The notes under the pieces: generated by a model
What the model was told of the DNA's origin: nothing
Seen by the model: the letters and a program-made list of their open reading frames with translations, nothing else
Database searches by the model: none
Source of the DNA: Bacteroidales bacterium UBA5287
GTDB lineage: Bacteria; Bacteroidota; Bacteroidia; Bacteroidales; Dysgonomonadaceae
DNA: 7,125 nucleotides
Direction of reading: 5' to 3'
Assembly (NCBI GenBank): GCA_002411345.1
Contig: DHSL01000070.1
Location: forward strand, 1 to 7,125
Translations under genes and position numbers: made by a program
Part shown: positions 1 to 5,707 of the stretch, piece by piece
Numbering within the stretch: the first letter of the stretch is position 1
Layout of the letters: every line of letters starts with the position of its first letter

Positions 1-1
1 C

Positions 2-49
2 CTGGAGCATGACGCGCTGAGTTCTTTTCTCAATGCTTGTATATTTTAA
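2..49 (+). other. Tail of an open reading frame entering from the left edge
   Basis: Sixteen codons are open from the window edge to a TAA at 47-49, reading LEHDALSSFLNACIF. The codons look gene-like, but the piece is too short to assign to a family. It could be the C-terminus of a gene lying upstream of the window, converging on the laccase gene, or chance. Nothing else in 1-100 is recognisable except a loose 8-bp inverted repeat (GTTCTTTT at 21-28 and its complement at 77-84). Confidence 0.2.
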
Positions 50-102
50 ACTGGACGTTTACGGTTAAATCCTCTTAAAAGAACGGTTTGAAAGTAAAAT
101 AT

Positions 103-146
103 AAAGAAGCGTGTTTTTTGTTACTTGACTAGAAACACGCTTCTTT
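103..146 (-). terminator. Rho-independent terminator of the laccase gene
   Basis: Perfect 14-bp inverted repeat: 103-116 (AAAGAAGCGTGTTT) and 133-146, with a 16-nt loop. It starts about 40 nt beyond the laccase stop codon. Read on the minus strand the stem ends in CTTCTTT followed by ATTTTACTTTC, a T-rich tail. The arms are A/T-flanked on both sides, so it could also stop transcription arriving from the left on the plus strand. Confidence 0.85.
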
Positions 147-186
147 TGTATATGGTAAAATAGGGTTTGCACATATTAACGAACGT

Positions 187-1776
187 TCATGCTTCTACTC
201 TAAGGGGTCTCATCATATCATTATCTTCATGTTCCAGTATATGACAATGCCAAACATAATCCCCACAGTGCTCTTTGAAGTGCATAACAATTGATGTTAC
301 CTGCCCGGGTTCTGTTCTAACTACATCCTTCGGCCCTTTTTCAAAATCTAATGGCGGAGTTAAACTTTCTAAATTGAACTTATAGTTCCCATACTCATCG
401 AAATCTTCCTCAGTAAACACTTTTCTTCCTAATATCTCAAAGTGTACCAAATGGAGATGAATTGGATGTGGAAAATCAAAGTGGTTTACTAAGTGCCATA
501 TTTCAATTGTATCTAACGCTGGTGTTTCAGTAGCTGGTTCATTCCACATTTTATTATTAAGCAAATGCAGTACTCTGCCGTAATGGTCTGTAGTTTCATC
601 TAAGTGCAAGGTCCTCTCTTTAGCAGCTAAGGCGGGATCAATTTTATGAAATGGCATTAATTCCTCAGGAATAGTACTTGTATCCGGATATTTTAGTTCA
701 TTTCCTACTTTGAATTTCATTATAAGCTCAGTGCCGGGACTAGGAGGAGCTGGTGAATCATTCAATAAGGTTATTTCCTGTCCTTTATACTCCGAAAAAT
801 CTATTACTAAATCAATTCTTTCAGCAGGTTCCAGAATAAAAGAGCTAATGTCCACAGGGTGGTGTAATAATCCTAATTCAGTGCCTATTTGATGGAATAC
901 TCCTCCATTACTTAGTCGAAGGTCATAAGCTCGAATATTTGATGCGTTTAATATTCTAAATCTATATTTACGAGGCTCAACTTCCAGGTAAGGCCATATT
1001 TTCCCATTTACCACTATAGTATTTCCAAAGAAAAATGATGGTGTTGATGGAACAGGGTTATCTACAGGTGGAGTAGCATTATCAGGGTAGAATAATGATC
1101 CATCCTCATTAAAGGATTTATCCTGTATCATAATTGGTATTTCATAGGAATCCTCCGGCAGGTTAAGTCTCTTTTCCAGAAAATCTCTTATAAGATAAAA
1201 TCCAGCCAGTCCTGCGTATACATTTAGTCTTGTTATTCCCAAGGCATGATCATGATACCATAGAGTACCTCCGGCTTGATGATTAGTATATTCATATACT
1301 TCTCTGGTAAAATTTTGCCCGACAAATCTATAATCTCTGGAAAACCATGCTTCAGGATGCCCGTCGCTGTGCGCTTCCACATTCGCGCCATGAAGGTGAA
1401 CTACTGTTCTTACATCCGGAGTATCCATGGTTCCATGAAGAGTATGATCTACCGGAAGCAAGTGTCTTGGGGGAAGATTATTTTCCCATTTAACTTTAAC
1501 ATGTGAATCTTTTGCAACTTCTATAGTTGGACCAGGATAGGTTCCATTATATCCCCAAATAGTAGTTAAAGGAAAATACTTATGAAATCTATGCTTAGCT
1601 TCCATCATTACAATATAATAAAATAGTTCCATTTTTTCTGAAGAATTACGATAAAAAAATGGCCTTGCTGTCGCTGGTATTGGCAGTGAATCCACAAACT
1701 TAGGGATAGTAGTAGGATCTGATGGATTTACTTTAATTTCAGGTTCTTGGGGATAACATTTCGAATATTCATTCAT
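187..1776 (-). CDS. cotA: CotA-type multicopper oxidase (spore-coat laccase / bilirubin oxidase)
   Basis: Three-cupredoxin-domain multicopper oxidase, 529 aa, close to the roughly 513 aa of Bacillus subtilis CotA. The family oxidises phenolics, ABTS-like compounds or bilirubin at a type 1 copper and passes four electrons to O2 at a trinuclear centre. All four copper motifs are intact: HLHG at 127-130, WYHDH at 173-177, HPIHLH at 437-442 and HCHILEHEDNDMM at 510-522. The type 1 site thus has His437, Cys511, His516 and axial Met521. Further CotA signatures are FVDSLPIP near the N-terminus, WGYNGTYPGPTIEV, and WPYLEVEPRKYRFRILNAS. There is no signal or twin-arginine peptide, as expected for a coat protein made in the mother cell. 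The longest frame begins at a GTG (1785), but AAGGA (1787-1791) lies only 1 nt from it and 10 nt from the ATG at 1776, so the ATG is preferred. It appears monocistronic, with its own terminator and a sporulation-type promoter candidate. The family call is certain; the spore-coat role is by homology. Confidence 0.95.
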   Translation of the reverse strand: MNEYSKCYPQEPEIKVNPSDPTTIPKFVDSLPIPATARPFFYRNSSEKMELFYYIVMMEAKHRFHKYFPLTTIWGYNGTYPGPTIEVAKDSHVKVKWENNLPPRHLLPVDHTLHGTMDTPDVRTVVHLHGANVEAHSDGHPEAWFSRDYRFVGQNFTREVYEYTNHQAGGTLWYHDHALGITRLNVYAGLAGFYLIRDFLEKRLNLPEDSYEIPIMIQDKSFNEDGSLFYPDNATPPVDNPVPSTPSFFFGNTIVVNGKIWPYLEVEPRKYRFRILNASNIRAYDLRLSNGGVFHQIGTELGLLHHPVDISSFILEPAERIDLVIDFSEYKGQEITLLNDSPAPPSPGTELIMKFKVGNELKYPDTSTIPEELMPFHKIDPALAAKERTLHLDETTDHYGRVLHLLNNKMWNEPATETPALDTIEIWHLVNHFDFPHPIHLHLVHFEILGRKVFTEEDFDEYGNYKFNLESLTPPLDFEKGPKDVVRTEPGQVTSIVMHFKEHCGDYVWHCHILEHEDNDMMRPLRVEA

Positions 1777-1786
1777 TAGATACACA

Positions 1787-1791
1787 TCCTT
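1787..1791 (-). promoter_or_regulatory. Ribosome binding site that fixes the laccase start
   Basis: AAGGA on the minus strand. It sits 10 nt before the ATG at 1774-1776 but only 1 nt before the in-frame GTG at 1783-1785, so it supports the ATG and a 529-aa product rather than 532 aa. Confidence 0.6.
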
Positions 1792-1827
1792 ATAAACTAT
1801 TTTTTTAAAAAAGTATATATTGTGTAA

Positions 1828-1855
1828 TATCTTATGTTTTAATTAAAATCTTTGT
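1828..1855 (-). promoter_or_regulatory. Candidate sigma-K-type promoter of the laccase gene
   Basis: On the minus strand CATAAGATA (1828-1836) matches the sigma-K -10 pattern CATAnnnTA. A short AC element lies 17 nt upstream (1854-1855). The start of transcription would fall near 1821, giving a leader of about 45 nt before the ATG at 1776. In B. subtilis cotA is transcribed by sigma-K in the mother cell, so the match makes biological sense. The motif is short in AT-rich DNA and could arise by chance. Confidence 0.45.
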
Positions 1856-1861
1856 GTGTAA

Positions 1862-2076
1862 CAATTAAAGAAGTCTTATATTTAATAAAGGCATGATGCT
1901 AATTGGCGGATTGAGTTCCTGAAGGTCACCCGGCCCACTTTATTAACGGGGCGGTGGATTGTTTAGACCTTATCGGCCATTTACGTGACTACAATGAACT
2001 GCGGGGTCCCTTTGAAGAGTTGTCCAATTTCTTAGTTTGTATTAATTACAACAAGAACCGGTGTAACGCTACCGTT
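1862..2076. other. Unassigned intergenic block with a GC-richer core
   Basis: From about 1905 to 2075 the DNA is visibly richer in G and C than its AT-rich flanks. A plus-strand frame is open from a stop at 1912-1914, reading for example GAVDCLDLIGHLRDYNEL, and runs into the antisense of the lipoprotein gene. The minus strand is interrupted by stops in every frame. I recognise no family. It may be a remnant of inserted DNA or a decayed gene, and no start or ribosome site supports expression. Confidence 0.3.
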
Positions 2077-2078
2077 CT
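2054..2078 (-). terminator. Possible weak terminator of the lipoprotein gene
   Basis: GAACCGGT (2055-2062) pairs with ACCGTTC (2071-2077) with one bulged base and an 8-nt loop, extended by an A-T pair (2054/2078). It overlaps the stop codon. On the minus strand it is followed by TTGTTGT, an interrupted T run. The stem is short, so this is tentative. Confidence 0.3.
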
Positions 2079-2667
2079 ATTCGTCGAGTCCCATTGCATG
2101 ATAGTAGTTAACCGTATCCATAACCTTCGGCTGCCACACTACTGTCTGTACTTTATCCGGAAAATCTTTCGTGAACTTCTCTTTTGTATTTCCAAACGGT
2201 GCAATCGTTTTTCCAAAAACCTTCTCGGCCTGCTCCCTCATTATCGGAACACCACCAAAAGTATAATCTCCCTGGGTAAAATTAATTTCAACCCCCTTGA
2301 TATAATCAAAAACAGCCAACAATACAATTGTATCCTGCATTTGCCTGGTAAAATCAATCGTATAGTTAGGTTCTGCTTCTGAGAGTTTTAACTGGTATTC
2401 TATACGTAAGATCCCATTATCATCTGTATAATCTGTACCTGCAACCGTAAGGATATCTTTTGATTGCAAAAGCTCCGCCAGCTTCGCAAAGCTCTCCTTA
2501 TCATAATCAGTATTATGGTAGGTATAGATCAACTCATAATCATAAATTAAATTTTCGGTCGATGTGCTGGTAGACGTGTGTGCGGTACAAGAACAAGCTG
2601 ATAATATCAGCAACATAACCAATGCTGATAAAAGACCTATTGTTTTTGGTGGAATTATTCTTTTCAC
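2077..2667 (-). CDS. Lipoprotein of unknown function, possibly DUF4825-like
   Basis: 196-aa predicted lipoprotein. The N-terminus has KR, then a hydrophobic segment (about residues 8-22) ending in the lipobox LSAC with the lipid-modified cysteine at residue 25, followed by CTAHTSTSTSTEN, a polar Ser/Thr linker. The mature part (about 40-196) contains YHNTDYDKESFAKLAELLQS, then an alternating beta-rich stretch and a segment FGGVPIMREQAEKVFG. The order (small N-terminal strand/helix, beta hairpin, helix with a conserved VFG-type end) reminds me of DUF4825 domains, often found in Firmicute lipoproteins and beside M56 peptidases, but I assign this only weakly. The frame opens at GTG 2676, yet GAGGTG (2674-2679) overlaps that codon and sits 6 nt before the GTG at 2665-2667, which is therefore the likely start. 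The next gene in the same direction ends 150 bp upstream. There are no clear catalytic residues. Confidence 0.8.
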   Translation of the reverse strand: MKRIIPPKTIGLLSALVMLLILSACSCTAHTSTSTSTENLIYDYELIYTYHNTDYDKESFAKLAELLQSKDILTVAGTDYTDDNGILRIEYQLKLSEAEPNYTIDFTRQMQDTIVLLAVFDYIKGVEINFTQGDYTFGGVPIMREQAEKVFGKTIAPFGNTKEKFTKDFPDKVQTVVWQPKVMDTVNYYHAMGLDE

Positions 2668-2672
2668 AATAA

Positions 2673-2855
2673 TCACCTCGGAAAAATTGTTATTGGATCA
2701 TCGGTGGAGGACAGAATAATGGGCTAAGATTATCTGATGATGGAAGATACAATTATTGCGATATGGCACCCAATGTAGCACATTTGGAGACCGGTGAAGA
2801 AGAGTTTATATTTAATCTTATGGTAAATGATATAAAACTTCGCCCTGAGAATTAA
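2673..2855 (+). pseudogene. Orphan reading frame, possible remnant of a lost gene
   Basis: Between the two minus-strand genes the plus strand is open from just after a TAA at 2670-2672 to a TAA at 2853-2855, about 60 codons with no ATG, GTG or TTG near its beginning. The residues look protein-like and acidic: GGGQNNGLRLSDDGRYNYCD in the first half, then LETGEEEFIFNLMVNDIKL before the stop. It overlaps the 3' end of the 2818-3342 gene by 38 bp. If real it is the C-terminal piece of a gene whose 5' part has been replaced. I recognise no family, and a chance open frame cannot be excluded. Confidence 0.3.
2674..2679 (-). promoter_or_regulatory. Ribosome binding site deciding the lipoprotein start
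   Basis: GAGGTG on the minus strand, 6 nt before the GTG at 2665-2667. It overlaps the earlier in-frame GTG (2674-2676), ruling that codon out as the start. Confidence 0.7.
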
Positions 2856-3342
2856 AGGCTTTGATATTCAATAATCCGTTAATGGAATTGTCAGAGGCAA
2901 CTAGGAAAGCACCATTTCTAGGAGCTACTACTTTCTTTTCGCCATTATTATATTCTAGTTCTATCGTAGAGATTTTCTTTTCATAAATTTCTCCATAAGA
3001 AATTATATAATGTTCCGGTTCAGCTCCAAAACTTGTAATTGAAATAGGTTGCCTTTTATCAACCCTCGTTGGGCCACTGCCACCACTTAAACGGTAATTT
3101 TTATCAAGATGCCGACAAGCCATATAATGACCATCACCAAGATCATAACTGTACAATACTAATAGATTACCTCTGAATTGTTGGATTTGATGAATATTCA
3201 AGTTATTTATGCCAGCCATCTCATGTTCTATTGCCAGTTTAACTCTTTCCACTGATACGGTATCCTGACCACCAATTGTATGATACCCCAGATAAGCGAC
3301 AAAAAGGATAATTAATACCGGCAATAATATCTTCGGTTTCAT
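2818..3342 (-). CDS. Membrane-anchored exported protein of unknown function
   Basis: 174 aa. After MKPK a single hydrophobic helix (about residues 5-20) acts as a signal anchor or uncleaved signal; there is no lipobox and no clear AxA site. The rest would be extracytoplasmic. It divides into a first half with LLVLYSYDLGDGHYMACRHL and a second half (about 110-174) with the rhythm of small Firmicute exported proteins of unknown function: IYEKKISTIELEYNNG, then NGAFLVASD, then IKAFNSQGEVLYHLP. That rhythm suggests a small beta-sandwich. The start is well supported: GAAGGGAGAG (3348-3357) lies 5 nt before the ATG. It precedes the lipoprotein in the same direction with a 150-bp gap, so co-transcription is possible but not shown. 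Its upstream DNA is cut off at the IS remnant about 40 bp away, so its original promoter may have been lost or replaced. No function can be given. Confidence 0.75.
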   Translation of the reverse strand: MKPKILLPVLIILFVAYLGYHTIGGQDTVSVERVKLAIEHEMAGINNLNIHQIQQFRGNLLVLYSYDLGDGHYMACRHLDKNYRLSGGSGPTRVDKRQPISITSFGAEPEHYIISYGEIYEKKISTIELEYNNGEKKVVAPRNGAFLVASDNSINGLLNIKAFNSQGEVLYHLP

Positions 3343-3360
3343 TTGAGCTCTCCCTTCAGA

Positions 3361-3388
3361 TTTATATGAGTTTTGAATTTAAAGTAAA
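3361..3388 (-). promoter_or_regulatory. Candidate sigma-A promoter straddling the IS boundary
   Basis: On the minus strand TTTACT (3383-3388) and TATAAA (3361-3366) are 16 bp apart. The -35 box would lie in the first bases of the IS remnant. Transcription would begin near 3354, leaving only a very short leader, and the Shine-Dalgarno of the 2818-3342 gene would be partly cut. The match is moderate, so treat it as a possibility only. Confidence 0.25.
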
Positions 3389-4172
3389 GAGCATATCGCT
3401 GAACTTGAGCGTAAAGTGGGCCAGCTTACTTATGAAGTAGACTGGTTGAAAAAAAAATCTACACAAATCCTCGTACCCGATTGGAAGAAAAAATGCGTTG
3501 ATTTCAGTGATTCCTGCCTGACTATCAGCCGACAAGCTGAATTGTTGTCCATCAATCGCAGCAGTATATATCGCAATCTTCCAAAAGAGAAAACCATTTC
3601 TGACAAGGATCTATTTATCATGCGCAGAATCGATGAATTAAACACTGCTCACCCGACTTGGGGATATAGGACAATCACGGATATTATTCGGCGCGATGAT
3701 GAAATCTTAGTTAAACGTAAAAAGATCCGCAGAATGATGCGGGCCATGGGCATTTATACTATCTATTCCAAGCCCAATCTTAGTAAACGTTATTATGCCC
3801 AGTATAATTGACTGGTACAGCAGACGCATCGTCGATTACGAGCTTTCGAGCACCCTGGAAAAGTCGTTTGTTCTGGACTGTTTAAAACGTGCTCTAAATG
3901 ACCGCAAGCCAGAAATAATCAATAGTGATCAAGGAGGACACTTTACGAATCCTGACTATATCGAGCTTCTGGAAGAAGCTGAAGTTAAAATTTCCATGGA
4001 TGGCAACGTTAAAATACGATCTGATCTATATCAATGAATTTGAGACTCCCAGAGAACTAAGAAGGGCTATTACGGCTATATCAATGAGTACAATACATAC
4101 CGGCCACATTCCTCAATTGGAGACTTGTGCCCAGACCATGTTTACAATGGCGAACTTTCTCAAGCTGCCTGA
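3383..4172 (+). pseudogene. IS3-family transposase, disrupted (orfA tail plus orfB pieces)
   Basis: Four pieces can be joined. (a) 3383-3450 is an orfA tail, EHIAELERKVGQLTYEVDWL, leading into a run of nine A (3449-3457), where such elements normally shift frame between orfA and orfB; here the two parts are in one frame. (b) 3458-3809 is the orfB N-terminus, with a helix-turn-helix around SRQAELLSINRSSIYR and an HTH_21 region containing HPTWGYRTITDII. (c) 3804-4003 is part of the integrase core, IIDWYSRRIVDYELS to SDQGGHFTNPDY, in another frame. (d) 4009-4172 is the C-terminus, YINEFETPRELR, then after one more frame change YINEYNTYRPHSSIG, ending at a TGA. Between (b) and (c) the WGxDITYI segment with the first catalytic Asp is gone. 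Between (c) and (d) the DNAxxErFF segment with the catalytic Glu is gone. Only the middle Asp of the DDE triad remains, so the product is inactive. Confidence 0.9.
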
Positions 4173-4238
4173 TAATATCAAAACTAGAAAGGAGATTAAC
4201 TTAGAAATCCACTAAACGTGTCTTGACAACGGGGAGCA
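3383..4238 (+). mobile_element. Internally deleted IS3-family insertion sequence remnant
   Basis: About 856 bp are left of an element of a family that usually runs 1.2-1.5 kb. The left end and most of orfA are missing; the sequence begins inside the orfA C-terminus. The right end is probably at 4238, where GTCTTGACAACGGGGAGCA reads out as a terminal repeat beginning TGCTCCCCGTTGTCAAGAC on the other strand, 66 bp after the transposase stop. Two internal deletions and a frameshift have destroyed the transposase. No matching left terminal repeat is visible near 3383, so the element cannot move by itself. Confidence 0.85.
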
Positions 4239-4337
4239 TTATTTTATTCCCAGCCTTTGGGCTGTTGCTGTTGCACCTATTTCATCTGCCAATTTAAGCG
4301 CCTTAGCTCGCTCTTTTGCACTGTATTTATTTGCCAT
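4239..4337 (-). pseudogene. Truncated orfA start of a second IS3-type element
   Basis: The minus strand encodes 32 residues starting MANKYSAKERAKALKLADEI and ending ATATAQRLGIK before a TAA. This is the N-terminal helix-turn-helix of an IS3-family OrfA (usually about 100 aa) and is cut off in the middle of the recognition helix region. The ATG at 4335-4337 follows AAGGAGC with 10-nt spacing. The cut coincides exactly with the right end of the neighbouring remnant (4238/4239), so that element, or a rearrangement at its end, interrupted this one. This OrfA type differs from the GQLTYEVDWLKKK type of the first remnant, so these are two different elements, not one inverted copy. The rest of the second element is absent. 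Confidence 0.75.
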
Positions 4338-4419
4338 CTGTCAATCGCTCCTTATTGAAATGTATTTTATCATTTCCTTGCGATTTCAGACTGCACTTTT
4401 ATCGTATCACTCCAATGGT

Positions 4420-4435
4420 TTCCGTTAGAACGGAA
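4420..4435. repeat. Short perfect palindrome in the second IS leader
   Basis: TTCCGTT and AACGGAA are separated by 2 bp. Just beyond lies GGCGGTTTCC, echoing the GGTTTCC that overlaps the left arm. Its position about 85 bp before the orfA ATG suggests part of the element's end or leader. Confidence 0.5.
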
Positions 4436-4659
4436 TGGCGGTTTCCAATCACCGTACAGGCAGTATAATCTGTACCGGAATACTCAGAATATGAGAATTA
4501 GCATGGATTACCATTAGGGATTCTTTGGGAAAGAAGTGATTTATTATAAAGGATTCAGCTTATTGATATTATATTGCATATTTCCTGGAAAATAGGAGAT
4601 CTAACGTTGGCGATGATTAAAAAAAAGTTTATTTAGAAAAAGATATCAGAAAATAGAAT

Positions 4660-4685
4660 GGTTGTGAAACAGTATAAACACAACC
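4660..4685 (-). terminator. Possible terminator of the exported-protein cluster
   Basis: GGTTGTG (4660-4666) and CACAACC (4679-4685) form a 7-bp stem with a 12-nt loop, about 40 nt after the stop of the last gene of the cluster. On the minus strand it is followed by ATTCTATTTTCTG, a modest T-rich tail. A second, 6-bp inverted repeat (TTCCCT 4715-4720, AGGGAA 4732-4737) surrounds the stop codon itself. Confidence 0.45.
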
Positions 4686-4726
4686 GTTGGATAAAGGTAT
4701 TTCCATAGCGACGGTTCCCTATTTAA

Positions 4727-5203
4727 CTATAAGGGAATTTCATGATTAATTTCTATAGTTTTATAATAATAGTTTGAAATCTCATGACTACTATGTTTAG
4801 TAAATCCTGAACTTACTAATCCTAACTTATTAGCCTCTTGGGTAGAATATTGCTGAATTGTTTTTACTGTTATAGTTCCGTACATTTTAATTTTATGATC
4901 ATTTATTTTATAAACATTCAATTCTTGGGCAAATTTCAAAACATCAACGTCACCATTAACCAAAAATGCATAGGATGTTGTCTTATCAACATCAATTACA
5001 CGATCCCAAAAACAATATACTTCACAACCTATTTGAATATTACCATTCATATTCATATTGTTATTATCAACAATAGGTATTTTGGTGCTTACCCATAAAT
5101 ACTGATAATCGCCCAGTGCGTAAATTGGATTGTTGCTTGAAACAAAAATTATAAAAATCAAAACAGTTAACAACAATACTTCCAAGTACTTTTTTAATAC
5201 CAT
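4727..5203 (-). CDS. Secreted protein of unknown function, GCEVYC family (intact copy)
   Basis: 158 aa. The N-terminus is a classic signal peptide: KK, a long hydrophobic core (about residues 7-21) and a likely cleavage after IYA at residue 29. The mature part of about 129 residues is polar and aromatic, with an asparagine-rich patch (DNNNMNMNGN), then GCEVYC (59-64) and DR, and ends YYYKTIEINHEIPL. The two cysteines are the only ones in the mature protein, so a small disulfide loop or metal site is conceivable. The mature region aligns almost without gaps with the product of the upstream gene, roughly one third identical over about 100 residues by eye. The frame could start at TTG 5239, but GGAGGGAG about 10 nt before the ATG at 5201-5203 makes that ATG the likely start. 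I recognise no family. A role in defence, adhesion or the envelope would be guesswork. Confidence 0.8.
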   Translation of the reverse strand: MVLKKYLEVLLLTVLIFIIFVSSNNPIYALGDYQYLWVSTKIPIVDNNNMNMNGNIQIGCEVYCFWDRVIDVDKTTSYAFLVNGDVDVLKFAQELNVYKINDHKIKMYGTITVKTIQQYSTQEANKLGLVSSGFTKHSSHEISNYYYKTIEINHEIPL

Positions 5204-5226
5204 CTGGTGGCAACTCCCTCCTAATG

Positions 5227-5255
5227 TATTAAGCAGCAAAAACTGCTGCTTAATA
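5227..5255 (-). promoter_or_regulatory. Strong hairpin just before the ribosome site of the GCEVYC gene
   Basis: Perfect 11-bp inverted repeat: TATTAAGCAGC (5227-5237) and its complement (5245-5255) with a 7-nt loop, lying between the two paralogues and only a few bases before the Shine-Dalgarno of the downstream gene. On the minus strand the T run is in the loop and no T tail follows, so it is a poor terminator. It may protect or process the transcript, or influence translation of the downstream gene. Confidence 0.5.
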
Positions 5256-5280
5256 CCATTAATACAAAAGAAATGATTAT

Positions 5281-5682
5281 TTAGGGTTGCATATCCGCAT
5301 AAATTTGGATTATTTTATAATAATAACTAATGCCGCCTGTACTTGATCCAGCACCGAATCCAGCGCCGGGCAAGCCAACTTCTACTGCCAAATCCAAACT
5401 ATAGGTTCTGGTTGTTCTCACGTTTACAGGACCACTAACTCTGGCACAATAATCATTTATATACCTAGCACTTAGCGATTTATCTGTTACTTCAAAATCA
5501 CTAGCACCCGTAGCTATCATTGCATATGCAGAACCGTCAACTACACTTTGAATACGGTCAAAATTACAATAAACTTCACAACCTACTTTTCACTTTTTTA
5601 TATATTTGACGATGCATAAACAAAAACAAAATATAAATAATATCGACAAAAGTTGAGCAACTAGTCTACCTATTGAAAACAC
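5281..5682 (-). pseudogene. Broken paralogue of the GCEVYC secreted protein
   Basis: A frame of 134 codons starting at GTG 5680-5682 (GAGGTG at 5688-5693, 5-nt spacing) is interrupted by TGA at 5590-5592. The first 30 codons give a signal-peptide-like segment, LVAQLLSILFIFCFCLCI. After the stop the same frame continues KVGCEVYCNFDRI and runs on to YYYKIIQIYADMQP and a TAA at 5281-5283. The part after the stop matches the intact neighbour from GCEVYC to the end almost without gaps. About 35 residues present in the neighbour between the signal peptide and GCEVYC are missing, and another frame near 5612 offers a signal-peptidase-like VYASS, so several lesions are likely. The longest start-to-stop frame (5281-5520) has no ribosome site and is not a credible gene alone. 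Besides GCEVYC it has a third cysteine (YINDYCARV). Confidence 0.7.
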
Positions 5683-5707
5683 ATCATCACCTCGCCATCA
5701 TTTAAAT

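Larger units (their letters stand above)
4338..4726. other. Gene-free region: IS leader and inverted repeats
   Basis: No convincing gene. 4338 to roughly 4450 is probably the upstream leader and left end of the second IS3-type element; it contains a short palindrome at 4420-4435 (TTCCGTT-AG-AACGGAA). A looser inverted repeat follows (GTACAG at 4454-4459, CTGTAC at 4470-4475). At 4592-4633 a well-placed AGGAG precedes a frame of only a few codons (MIKKKFI), perhaps the stub of a lost gene. The stretch ends with the hairpins behind the exported-protein gene. Confidence 0.5.

Noticed and set aside
710..1506. Plus-strand frames at 710-892 and 1276-1506
   Set aside because: They lie entirely antisense to the well-supported laccase gene, have no ribosome site and no recognisable protein features.
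1954..2382. 142-codon plus-strand frame
   Set aside because: Most of it is antisense to the lipoprotein gene and it lacks a ribosome site. Only its first ~120 bp lie in free DNA, reported as an unassigned GC-richer block.
4454..4475. Inverted repeat GTACAG / CTGTAC as an operator
   Set aside because: Only 6-bp arms, no gene starts beside it, and it lies next to IS debris.
5590..5592. Selenocysteine at the in-frame TGA of the broken paralogue
   Set aside because: The intact paralogue has no Cys or Sec near this point and about 35 residues are also missing there, so this is gene decay.
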